DNA from: an uncultured Clostridia bacterium
GTDB taxonomy: Bacteria > Bacillota > Clostridia > Oscillospirales > Ruminococcaceae
Direction: 5' to 3'
DNA length: 54,117 nt
Assembly (NCBI GenBank): GCA_947589185.1
Contig: CANQCK010000010.1
Location: 1 to 54,117 of the forward strand
Shown here: piece after piece, positions 44,583 to 52,580 of the stretch
How positions within the stretch are numbered: position 1 is the stretch's first letter
Layout: each line of letters starts with the position of its first letter
Translations under genes and position numbers: made by a program
The notes under the pieces: model-generated
Databases searched by the model: none
What the model was told of the DNA's origin: nothing
Seen by the model: only the letters and a program-made list of their open reading frames with translations

Positions 44583-47500
44583 TTAAAACTTAACTAGTCC
44601 ACAACTTTTTAAATAATTTAATATTGAAGGCATAGTAATTGTATATAAATTGGTAGAATACCATGTAGTAGTTACATATTTCTTTCCATAAACGCTTCTA
44701 TACAAAACCCAACCCCAATTATTACTCCTTTTATTATTTGCAATTTTTAAAAATGTTTTATCATTCCTAGATTCAAAATAAGGTTCACGTACAATTTTAG
44801 AATTATAAGGATATGTCGACTCCGAATAAATAGTACCATCACTAGCAACAACTGTACCTGTAATACTTAATGAAAAATTATATGCAACATTATTCCATAT
44901 ATAATTATAGTGACCTGCATTACAACCTAATATAATTAAAGCCTTACATTTTAGTATACATAATTTATTAAATATCTTATTCCTTGTTAAATCATCAAAA
45001 ATTTGTTTTTGATCAGCGTGAGCATTCAAAACAATTACATCCGCAGATTTTATTGCATTCCATTTTTTAATAAATTTCTTTGCAGAATTTAACTTATATA
45101 AGTTACTTGATAGATTATTTTTAAAGTATCTCTTTAAACTATCCCTAATATATTTTGATTCGTTATAAAATTGAGCATTTGAAAATATATAAGCTCTATA
45201 ATATCCATTTGAATCAACATACATTATTGGATTGCAAGCACAGTAACTAAATAGATTTAACGCATTTTTTGATATCATATCAGCAGAATCCGCATTAATA
45301 AACCTACCGATATTAGCATCATAATATCTTGACTGCAGATAATATAAATTTGTATCACTATCGTAATAATAGCCTCTATACCTCAAAGGATTTATATCTG
45401 CTATATCATTTGTATCAAATGGGATTGTGCAGTTTCCCCATGAGTCATATTCATACTCTGCTACTAAATTACCGTTCACATCAAGTATTGCTATTATATC
45501 TCCCTGTAGGTTGGTTATATAGTAATAATGGTTATTATTGTAATCAAAGCCTATCGGATTACCGTCTTTATCATAATAGAAATACAGTGTATTTCCCTGC
45601 CATGTCTGTCCTGTCAGCTTATCTCCGTTCCAATAGTAATTAAATTGTATTCCGCTTATGACTTTTCGTGTTCGCAGTCCCTCTGCATTGTATGCGTAGC
45701 TTATATTTGCGTTTCCGTTCTTTACTGACTTCAGCCGTCTGCCCATTGTCCAGCTGAACTTCATTCCGTTATAGTAGGTCAATGGGTTGCCTATTTCATC
45801 ATATGTGATTTTATTGCCGTTATATGCAGTCAATAAATCCTTCCAGTCGGAATTCCCGTATGTATAAGTATTTGTTTGTGTAAGCTTGCCGTTTACATAC
45901 TTCTTTAACTCGGTTATATTTCCGCCTTTGTCATATGTATATTTTCTGTTTAATCTGCCTATCTCATTGGTTTCACTTATTAACTGCCCTGCTTCATCAT
46001 ATCCATACTTTATACCGTCTATTTCTGATATGTTTCCGCTTGCGTCATATCCGTATTTTATTGTTCTGTTATATCCGCCTGTATATGTTATTTGTGAAAC
46101 CCTTTCAGAGGTTTTTCCGCTTCCGCTTGATTCATAGCTGTATTCTTTATTATATATATCATAATCAGAAGTTTTGTTGTTTCTGATAACTCTTTCACTT
46201 GCTGTTCTGCCGAATTTATCTGTGTTTTTAAAGAAAGTTGAGTAATAGTTATTTACTAAATATCTCGTCTTAGTTGTATAATCATCATCTGTTATTGTTT
46301 CCGTTGTCCTTGTCTTGTTGTCTATTGTCTCTACTTTCTCATTCTCTGTTTCGTAGTATTTATGATATATTCCATCACCTGTTTCTTCTATTATATCCTG
46401 ACCGTCAGAGTTTGTCAAATAATTTATAACCCTACCTGTAGTATTATCATCAACAGAGGTCAGCACGCCGTCCTCGTCATAATTATAACCATAAAGTATT
46501 TTGCCGTCCTGACTGACTGCTGAACTGTTTCCATCATCGTTATACTCATAATCTATTGTCTGACCGTTACCGTAGCTGGCAGATGTTAAAACTCCTTCGC
46601 TGTCATAACCATAATTTATCAGGTTATTGCTATCTGATATAATTGATTCAAGCAAACCGAACTCAGTATAACCAAAGTAGTAATTAAATCCGTTATGGGT
46701 AATTCTGCTTAATCTGTCACCGCTGTCATAATCATACGAATTTGTAATAGATGTTCCATTACTCAAGCCTGAAACATTCTGCGATGCGCTAGTTATATTT
46801 CCCATTAAATCATAGCTGTAATTAGTAGGATTATTATTAACATTTACAGTATAAAGATTTCCGGTATTCTCGTTATAGTTATATGATGTCTTAACACCTG
46901 AAGAATCGGTTGAAGATTTGAGATAATTTCCGCTAGAAGAATACTCATTGCTGTCTGACATAGTAACGCCATCAACTACAGTAGCATTTGACAGATTATT
47001 GCCGTACTTATCTTCAACAGTAATAGTATTAATACCATCATTTTCGTCAACTGTAGTGGTACTTCCGTCAGAATCAGTAGAGGTTGTGGGTTCAGGGATT
47101 TCCTCGTCAGTATTTGTATCATTATCTGATCCTGAATCTACATTCTCATCGACTGCATTTTCGGCTTTGTAAACAACAACACCATCAAAGTAAGCACAAT
47201 TAATCTGATTTGAATAATTTATAGTAACAAAGAAATGAGTATAATCTCCGTCAGCCTCGACATTTTTCATTACATACTGCCAATTAGTGCAATATGGATT
47301 AAAGTTAATAATATGCGAACCTACAGAATTTGTTGCATTATAGAATGAAACTGTAATATTAATCGGATACTGAGGTGAAGCATTTGCATTTACCCAACCC
47401 CCTATATCGTAAGTATCGCCTTTTGTTCCTGATACATCTATTTCCTGAAAAACAATCGCATCTGGATTCCCTTTTAATTCTATAGAACCGCCGTTTCCTG

Positions 47501-50087
47501 GATGACCATAACTGCTCCATAGATGATTTGCTCCATTAACTTGAGTCCAGCCAGACAAATTATTTTCAAATTCTCCGTTTTTAATTAAATTAGTTTCACT
47601 TTTCTTATGTTCAAAAGTATTTACAAGACTGTTTACACCGTGAGTTCCAGAACCTTTTGCATACTCATTAGCGGTGACTTGACCCTGTGAATTATATGTT
47701 GATATTAAATCTCCTTCATTGCTGAATACCAAAGTTTCAGTGTCACCAGTATTATTATTTTTATACTTTGTTTGATAAGGAGAATACGTTACACTTATAT
47801 CTGTGCCCTTTGTTCCGTTACTTCCGTATTCTTTAATAGAGCTTATTCTTCTTTGTTTGCTTAAATCATAACCGGTATAAGAAAAGTTTACACGATAGCC
47901 GTCAGTATTAGTAACAGAAACCAAATTACCTGTATTCCAGCTATAGCTTACAGATTTACCGTCAGGATATGTTACCTTTTTGAGGTTTGAGCCGCTATAC
48001 TCATATGAAACCTTTCTTAAAACTGAAGATGACTTTCCATAGTATGAAATATCCGTCAGCTTTCCGTTTGTATAGTTGAAATCATATTTTCTCCCTGAAC
48101 CATCTATTATATAGTCTATTTCAAAAATATTAGTATAGTCTCCCGTGTATACAACTGTAATTTCTGGTCTTGCAGTTCCCTGCGTACCTACTATTTTTGA
48201 AAGTCTTCCGTACTGATCAAAATAATGTTCATCTCCATTTGGATCGGTAACAATTATATTATTATATCCTGATGTAGTATTATCCTTATATTTGAAGCTA
48301 TACCCTCTTTCACTTCGGTCTATATACTCTCCGGTTTCATCATCATAGTCAAAGTATATGACACTTCCATCTCCACAATAATATTCATAAAACTCATTTC
48401 GACCCATATCACTTCTAAAACTTATTAACTGAGAATAATTTGTTTTAAATCCAAATCCGAATTCTGTACTGTTAAAATAGTTTAAATTATATATCATAGA
48501 GATATTTACAGGCATAACATTACCATCGAAGCCTATATCTTCTCTTGTCAATACAACATTTCCGGTGAAATCGTTTATTGTTACTGTTCCTGCTCTGCCA
48601 ATATCGATAGTTCTGCTATTTTCAAGCTGCATTGCTGATATTGTCTTATACTCTATTGACAAATACGGTTTATCAGCAGCATTTGCAGTTTCTGATGAAT
48701 AAAATATTGACTCACTATTTTGAGCATATGGTGATGAGAGCTGAATTCCGTAATTCTTTCCTCCGCAGTACCAATCATTTACAGCGTTTGTTATATCCCA
48801 ATTCACTCTTGCGTTTTTGATTGCAGGTATATAACATACATCAAGTATTGTACTGCTCACTGATGGAAGATTAGATTTAATGTTGCTTGCCTCCCAGTCA
48901 GAAGTTATTTTATACGCATTAATCTTGTTACTTACATTTGTAGCTGTCTTTAAGTTAAGTTTGGCATTTGAAATTGTCCACAATTTATCCATTACAGGCA
49001 AGCCCTTAAAATTTATATACGCATCCATTATGCAATCTCTGTTAGATAGAGCACCTACATATAGGGTAGTAAATGTATCATAATTATATGGTGCAGCACT
49101 AAATACTGATGTGTCGACTATTTTATCAGCATATAGTGCTGAAGTTATTGTTGGATCAATAGTAACAGGATATGTTCTGTTTTCATCTGACAACCATTTA
49201 TAGTTCGGAGTATATGTCAAAATATACCCTGAACCATCTTTCTTTAGATTTGTTTTTATATTATCTGAAAATTCAAAACCCTCATCATACATATACGGTG
49301 CCGGAATAGTAAATACTTCTTTTTTGTCTTCATTCAGCAATTTAATTGAATTATCTTTATTCTGTTTTGCCGTCAATCCGTCAGCGTTAATTCTAAATGA
49401 ATATTTTTGCTTCTTATCGGGTATTTTTGAAAGAACAATATTCTCTTTCAACTTACTTCCGCTGAATATATATTCTATATTTGTATCATCATCTTGACTA
49501 TATTCTACCTTCCCGTCAAGCACTGAATCTGATACATAATCCTCCAAATCATATTTTTTAAGATCCGTGACCTTATCACTTTTTATATTTTTCTTATCAT
49601 TTATCTTTTTTGATGCAGAAGACTTTATATCAATCGGAGTTATTGATACCTTATATCCATCTGCTTCAACTTCTATATTACTTTGCTCGTCTATGTTCTT
49701 TGGCAATGATACTTTCATATCCGAGCCTGTTTCATTGCTTTCATATGCTTCAGTTTTTTCATTATATGAAAGACGGTTATCGTATTCCTGCCAAACTTCC
49801 TTATTCTCATCATAAAAGTGGACTGGTTCCTCTAATACAACTGCCACACGGCTTCCGTCTGATTTTTCATAGGTTTTGCTGTTTTCTGTTCTCAGTTCCT
49901 CAACTTCACCTGTAATATATACAGACCCATCAGAAGTTGTCTGCTCATCATTCTGTAAAGAAGAGCCTGCCTGTTCTGAAACAGGACTTCCATTAAAAAC
50001 CTCGGCGAACACTTTTGGTGCTGTACCTGTTGCAATCATAGAAATTACTATCAGCATACTTATGATTCTTGATTTTAAGTTTTTCAT
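44583..50087 (-). CDS. Secreted WapA/RHS-family YD-repeat polymorphic toxin
   Basis: The 1834-residue protein has a signal peptide (about 1-28), an N-terminal region with a DNRLRE-like beta domain (about 300-490), the RHS encapsulating region beginning near ITINDFTGNVVLTRED, a carbohydrate-binding-like insert (about 830-990, GEFENNLSGWTQVNG), an acidic Thr-rich linker, and about 20 YD repeats. The RHS core ends NPLRYRGYYYDSD and GRFINADS. The variable tip (about residues 1631-1834) contains ADVIVLNAHAD and KALIILGCNAGHY, a His/Cys pair after hydrophobic strands that recalls clan CD cysteine peptidases; this is a weak inference. The start has AGGAGG and a good promoter. Gene order toxin-partner-orphan tips is typical of RHS arrays. 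Confidence 0.92.
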   Translation of the reverse strand: MKNLKSRIISMLIVISMIATGTAPKVFAEVFNGSPVSEQAGSSLQNDEQTTSDGSVYITGEVEELRTENSKTYEKSDGSRVAVVLEEPVHFYDENKEVWQEYDNRLSYNEKTEAYESNETGSDMKVSLPKNIDEQSNIEVEADGYKVSITPIDIKSSASKKINDKKNIKSDKVTDLKKYDLEDYVSDSVLDGKVEYSQDDDTNIEYIFSGSKLKENIVLSKIPDKKQKYSFRINADGLTAKQNKDNSIKLLNEDKKEVFTIPAPYMYDEGFEFSDNIKTNLKKDGSGYILTYTPNYKWLSDENRTYPVTIDPTITSALYADKIVDTSVFSAAPYNYDTFTTLYVGALSNRDCIMDAYINFKGLPVMDKLWTISNAKLNLKTATNVSNKINAYKITSDWEASNIKSNLPSVSSTILDVCYIPAIKNARVNWDITNAVNDWYCGGKNYGIQLSSPYAQNSESIFYSSETANAADKPYLSIEYKTISAMQLENSRTIDIGRAGTVTINDFTGNVVLTREDIGFDGNVMPVNISMIYNLNYFNSTEFGFGFKTNYSQLISFRSDMGRNEFYEYYCGDGSVIYFDYDDETGEYIDRSERGYSFKYKDNTTSGYNNIIVTDPNGDEHYFDQYGRLSKIVGTQGTARPEITVVYTGDYTNIFEIDYIIDGSGRKYDFNYTNGKLTDISYYGKSSSVLRKVSYEYSGSNLKKVTYPDGKSVSYSWNTGNLVSVTNTDGYRVNFSYTGYDLSKQRRISSIKEYGSNGTKGTDISVTYSPYQTKYKNNNTGDTETLVFSNEGDLISTYNSQGQVTANEYAKGSGTHGVNSLVNTFEHKKSETNLIKNGEFENNLSGWTQVNGANHLWSSYGHPGNGGSIELKGNPDAIVFQEIDVSGTKGDTYDIGGWVNANASPQYPINITVSFYNATNSVGSHIINFNPYCTNWQYVMKNVEADGDYTHFFVTINYSNQINCAYFDGVVVYKAENAVDENVDSGSDNDTNTDEEIPEPTTSTDSDGSTTTVDENDGINTITVEDKYGNNLSNATVVDGVTMSDSNEYSSSGNYLKSSTDSSGVKTSYNYNENTGNLYTVNVNNNPTNYSYDLMGNITSASQNVSGLSNGTSITNSYDYDSGDRLSRITHNGFNYYFGYTEFGLLESIISDSNNLINYGYDSEGVLTSASYGNGQTIDYEYNDDGNSSAVSQDGKILYGYNYDEDGVLTSVDDNTTGRVINYLTNSDGQDIIEETGDGIYHKYYETENEKVETIDNKTRTTETITDDDYTTKTRYLVNNYYSTFFKNTDKFGRTASERVIRNNKTSDYDIYNKEYSYESSGSGKTSERVSQITYTGGYNRTIKYGYDASGNISEIDGIKYGYDEAGQLISETNEIGRLNRKYTYDKGGNITELKKYVNGKLTQTNTYTYGNSDWKDLLTAYNGNKITYDEIGNPLTYYNGMKFSWTMGRRLKSVKNGNANISYAYNAEGLRTRKVISGIQFNYYWNGDKLTGQTWQGNTLYFYYDKDGNPIGFDYNNNHYYYITNLQGDIIAILDVNGNLVAEYEYDSWGNCTIPFDTNDIADINPLRYRGYYYDSDTNLYYLQSRYYDANIGRFINADSADMISKNALNLFSYCACNPIMYVDSNGYYRAYIFSNAQFYNESKYIRDSLKRYFKNNLSSNLYKLNSAKKFIKKWNAIKSADVIVLNAHADQKQIFDDLTRNKIFNKLCILKCKALIILGCNAGHYNYIWNNVAYNFSLSITGTVVASDGTIYSESTYPYNSKIVREPYFESRNDKTFLKIANNKRSNNWGWVLYRSVYGKKYVTTTWYSTNLYTITMPSILNYLKSCGLVKF
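45290..46424 (-). repeat. RHS core direct repeat, copy 1 (inside the full-length toxin gene)
   Basis: Partner of 42545-43671. The encoded stretch from TNSDGQDIIEE to YDSWGNCTI differs at only a handful of residues (for example NAEG/NVDG, TWQG/TWHG, NLVAEY/NLMAEY). Such identity implies recent duplication or gene conversion. Confidence 0.9.
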
Positions 50088-50148
50088 ACTTATTTCCTCC
50101 TAATTTAAATAATAAATCTCCTTATTATTACAAACTTCCAATATTTTA

Positions 50149-50177
50149 ATTGTATCATTACATCTAAATGTTGTCAA
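50149..50177 (-). promoter_or_regulatory. Promoter of the RHS toxin gene
   Basis: TTGACA (complement of 50172-50177), 17 bases and TACAAT (complement of 50149-50154), about 60 bases before the start codon. Confidence 0.75.
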
Positions 50178-50213
50178 ATATTTATTTTTTACCAATTAAT
50201 TTAAAATAAAAAA

Positions 50214-50234
50214 CACATAGATTTTTTCTATGTG
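50214..50234. repeat. CACATAG hairpin upstream of the RHS toxin
   Basis: CACATAG and CTATGTG pair around a T-rich loop and are followed by CC and a T-run. The sequence repeats the core of the hairpin at 43700-43740. Confidence 0.5.
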
Positions 50235-50263
50235 CCAAATTTTTTAATATTTTAAGCAAATCA

Positions 50264-50386
50264 AAACCACCACTAAAGTGGTGGTTTGCATAGCCCCTAG
50301 AAGGAGCAAATACAGGCTCAACCCCTAAAAGGGGTTATTGAATGTTTGACTTAGCATTACTATCTCGGGTAGCCGCTAATGCGGCT
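50264..50386. repeat. Cluster of three perfect hairpins, resembling an IS200/IS605-type end
   Basis: Stem 1 is AAACCACCAC/GTGGTGGTTT with loop TAAA (50264-50287). Stem 2 is AACCCC/GGGGTT with loop TAAAA (50320-50336). Stem 3 is AGCCGC/GCGGCT with loop TAAT (50371-50386). Such GC-rich stems with TAA-type loops in AT-rich DNA are typical of subterminal hairpins of IS200/IS605 elements and their small palindromic derivatives. No tnpA or tnpB is present. Stem 3 could also serve as the end of the flavodoxin transcript. Confidence 0.55.
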
Positions 50387-50389
50387 GTC

Positions 50390-51049
50390 TTACAAATCAA
50401 GACCTTCTACCCAGTTCTTAACATCGTCTTCTGATGCTCCCGACTGGAATCTTTCGCCCTCCTGCCAGTTACCTGTTCCAGCTTCCTTTGCTAAAAGCTC
50501 TCCGCTTTCACCAATTCCGGAACTGGACGAAGTACAAAACGGTATCACAGTTTTTCCGGTAAAATCGTTTGCAGTAATAAATCCATTTACCGGCCATGCG
50601 GCGATTCCCCACCAAATAGGATAGCCTATAAACACAGTTTTGTAGTCTTCCCAATTCTCAACAGCAGTTGAAGTAAGCTCTACATTCCTCAAATCGGTGT
50701 TGTCATGCTCACGTGACACACGACTTTTCTCATTAGTCCAATCCAGATCATCATCGCTATATGGTTCTTTAGGTATCAATTCAAATGTATCAGCGTTAGC
50801 TGCGTCAGCGATATAACCTGCAACAGACTTGGTATTTCCCGTTGCTGAAAAATAAACTACTAAGGCTTTACTGCCTGCCGTTTCTGAATTTTCAGCGGCT
50901 GCTTCATTGGTTTTATTTTCTGTTTGTGATTCTTTACTTGTACTTGTTTCAGATGAATTATCTGACGAACTATCATTAGTATTCTGACTGCACGCAGTAA
51001 AAGAAACTGCTATAAGCAAACTTGTAAATAATGCAATTACTTTTTTCAT
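50390..51049 (-). CDS. Flavodoxin-domain lipoprotein
   Basis: A lipoprotein signal peptide with cysteine in FTACSQN (about residue 20) leads to a Ser/Glu/Asn-rich linker and a flavodoxin_4-type domain of about 155 residues. The FMN phosphate loop reads YFSATGNTKSVAGYI, with GYPIWWGIAAWPV and CTSSSSGIGES as later FMN contacts. It is thus an extracytoplasmic, membrane-tethered flavoprotein. I chose the ATG preceded by AGGTG; an in-frame GTG 13 codons earlier lies inside the ECF gene. The gene abuts the ECF gene and ends the four-gene cassette. Confidence 0.88.
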   Translation of the reverse strand: MKKVIALFTSLLIAVSFTACSQNTNDSSSDNSSETSTSKESQTENKTNEAAAENSETAGSKALVVYFSATGNTKSVAGYIADAANADTFELIPKEPYSDDDLDWTNEKSRVSREHDNTDLRNVELTSTAVENWEDYKTVFIGYPIWWGIAAWPVNGFITANDFTGKTVIPFCTSSSSGIGESGELLAKEAGTGNWQEGERFQSGASEDDVKNWVEGLDL

Positions 51050-51050
51050 A

Positions 51051-51629
51051 TTAATCACCTGTATTTTTATTTTTAATATTTTCCACACGGTAAATTATTA
51101 ACGGCAAAAGTGACCATTGGAGTACCAGACCAAAAATACCTGCACTAATACTATTCCAAATAGCTTCTACCTTTATACTGTCATTACCAAAAGCATAAAC
51201 TGCTATCAAAATAGCTGCCACACGTATCACACGACCTGCAACCTGTACAGCTAAAACCTTTCCTATTGTTGGTATCTTTACATTGCGGAGCAATCCTGCT
51301 GAAAGACCGTACACACATAGTTCAATCATCATAAACGGCAGCATAACAGCTCCTGGCATACCAGAAAGTGCAAAGCTCATAAGAGGTCCGAGCAGTCCTG
51401 AAATTGCTCCGGCATATGGACCTGCCAGAAGACCGACTAAAACAATCGGAAGATGCATTGGCAAGAATGTCTCGCCAAGAGCCGTTCCAAGCCCAGAAAC
51501 TGCACCAAGCAAGTGAAACAACTGCGGAACAGCAACCGCTCCAGCGATAGCTAAAATAGTTGCTATTGTCTGTACTTTAACCGACATACGGGGTTTTTCT
51601 ATTGTTCTGATAATTGTTGTATTAGACAT
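51051..51629 (-). CDS. ECF-type transporter S component
   Basis: The 192-residue membrane protein has about six membrane segments and a layout typical of ECF substrate-binding (S) proteins: ALGETFLPMHLPIVLVGLLAGPYAGAISGLLGPLMSFAL near residues 50-90. The family is often annotated as uptake protein for a vitamin or metal-related compound; the substrate is not deducible. No A/A'/T (EcfA, EcfT) genes are in the window, so it may use a shared module. It lies between the permease gene and the flavodoxin gene. Confidence 0.75.
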   Translation of the reverse strand: MSNTTIIRTIEKPRMSVKVQTIATILAIAGAVAVPQLFHLLGAVSGLGTALGETFLPMHLPIVLVGLLAGPYAGAISGLLGPLMSFALSGMPGAVMLPFMMIELCVYGLSAGLLRNVKIPTIGKVLAVQVAGRVIRVAAILIAVYAFGNDSIKVEAIWNSISAGIFGLVLQWSLLPLIIYRVENIKNKNTGD

Positions 51630-51650
51630 AATAAAATCCTCCTTATTAAT

Positions 51651-52562
51651 TTATATCACAATATTAACAATAAATCCAGTTAATAGTGAAAATACGATAA
51701 CAAAAGCTAAATAAAGCAAAAACCGCTTTACGCCGAGTACGATTTTAAGCGCACCTAGATTGGTTATTTTAGTAGACGGACCAGTCAGCATAAATGCTGC
51801 GGCACTTCCCATACTCATACCTGAGTAAAGCCACTCCCTCAAAAGCGGAATAGTTCCTCCGCCACAAGCGTATAGCGGTACACCGATAGTCGCCGCCATT
51901 AACACACCAAATCCCTCGTTTCCTTCTCCAAAAAGCTTGGCAAACGAATCTGCCGGTACATACCGCTGAAATAGTGCCGAAAGCAATACTCCGATCAGAA
52001 ACCATAGAGCAGTTGCCTTGATATTTCTGCCGATATTTTTAAGAAGTCTTAGCAATAAGTTCGGGTCTGTGTCGTGATTATGCGGCTCATCAAAGCCTGT
52101 GAAGTTAAAGAAGCTCTTATTTCTATAAAATAATCTAATCAAAAGTCCTGCAACAATTCCGCATACAAAGCAGGATACCAGTCTGACTGTCAAAGCTACA
52201 CTGCCCAAAGCAGTGCTATACATAATAAGCTGAGGATTGAGCAAAATAGAACTCATCATAAACGCTGCCAACCAATCATCACGTATACCGCTTCTTGAGA
52301 ACGATGCTGCCAGAGGTATTGTGCCGTACATACATAGAGGCGAAGCAATGCCGAGAATACTTGCAGGAATTACTCCAAGTACACCTAGTTTTTTGTTTCC
52401 TAATGCACGGAACAAGCCGTGTATACGATTCTTGACAAATACCGAAATTACGCTGCCAAGTACAATACCCAGCACATAATAAGGAGCAATCTGACTAAGC
52501 TGAAGCACAAAATAGTAACGCAGATAAACAAATTCACGCTGTAAAACTTCTAATATCTCCAT
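51651..52562 (-). CDS. ArsP/YraQ-like permease (DUF318 family)
   Basis: The 303-residue protein has about eight membrane segments in two repeats, each with the family's small-residue motif: SPLCMYGTIPLAASFSRSGI in the first half and VPLYACGGGTIPLLREWLYSGMSMG in the second, plus TGPSTKITNLGALK. Members include the ArsP organoarsenical efflux permeases; several others are of unknown substrate. The cysteine in each motif and a His-rich loop (EPHNHDTD) may point to metal or thiol binding, but no function is proven. It is 19 bases after the DUF362 gene and 22 before the ECF gene. Confidence 0.85.
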   Translation of the reverse strand: MEILEVLQREFVYLRYYFVLQLSQIAPYYVLGIVLGSVISVFVKNRIHGLFRALGNKKLGVLGVIPASILGIASPLCMYGTIPLAASFSRSGIRDDWLAAFMMSSILLNPQLIMYSTALGSVALTVRLVSCFVCGIVAGLLIRLFYRNKSFFNFTGFDEPHNHDTDPNLLLRLLKNIGRNIKATALWFLIGVLLSALFQRYVPADSFAKLFGEGNEGFGVLMAATIGVPLYACGGGTIPLLREWLYSGMSMGSAAAFMLTGPSTKITNLGALKIVLGVKRFLLYLAFVIVFSLLTGFIVNIVI

Positions 52563-52580
52563 ACAAATCGCTCCTCAACT

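Noticed and set aside
43135-46186. Repeated open frames on the plus strand opposite the RHS genes
   Set aside because: They are identical shadows of the duplicated YD-repeat coding sequence with no start signals.
50264-50386. Complete insertion sequence
   Set aside because: Only hairpins are present; there is no transposase or TnpB reading frame nearby.
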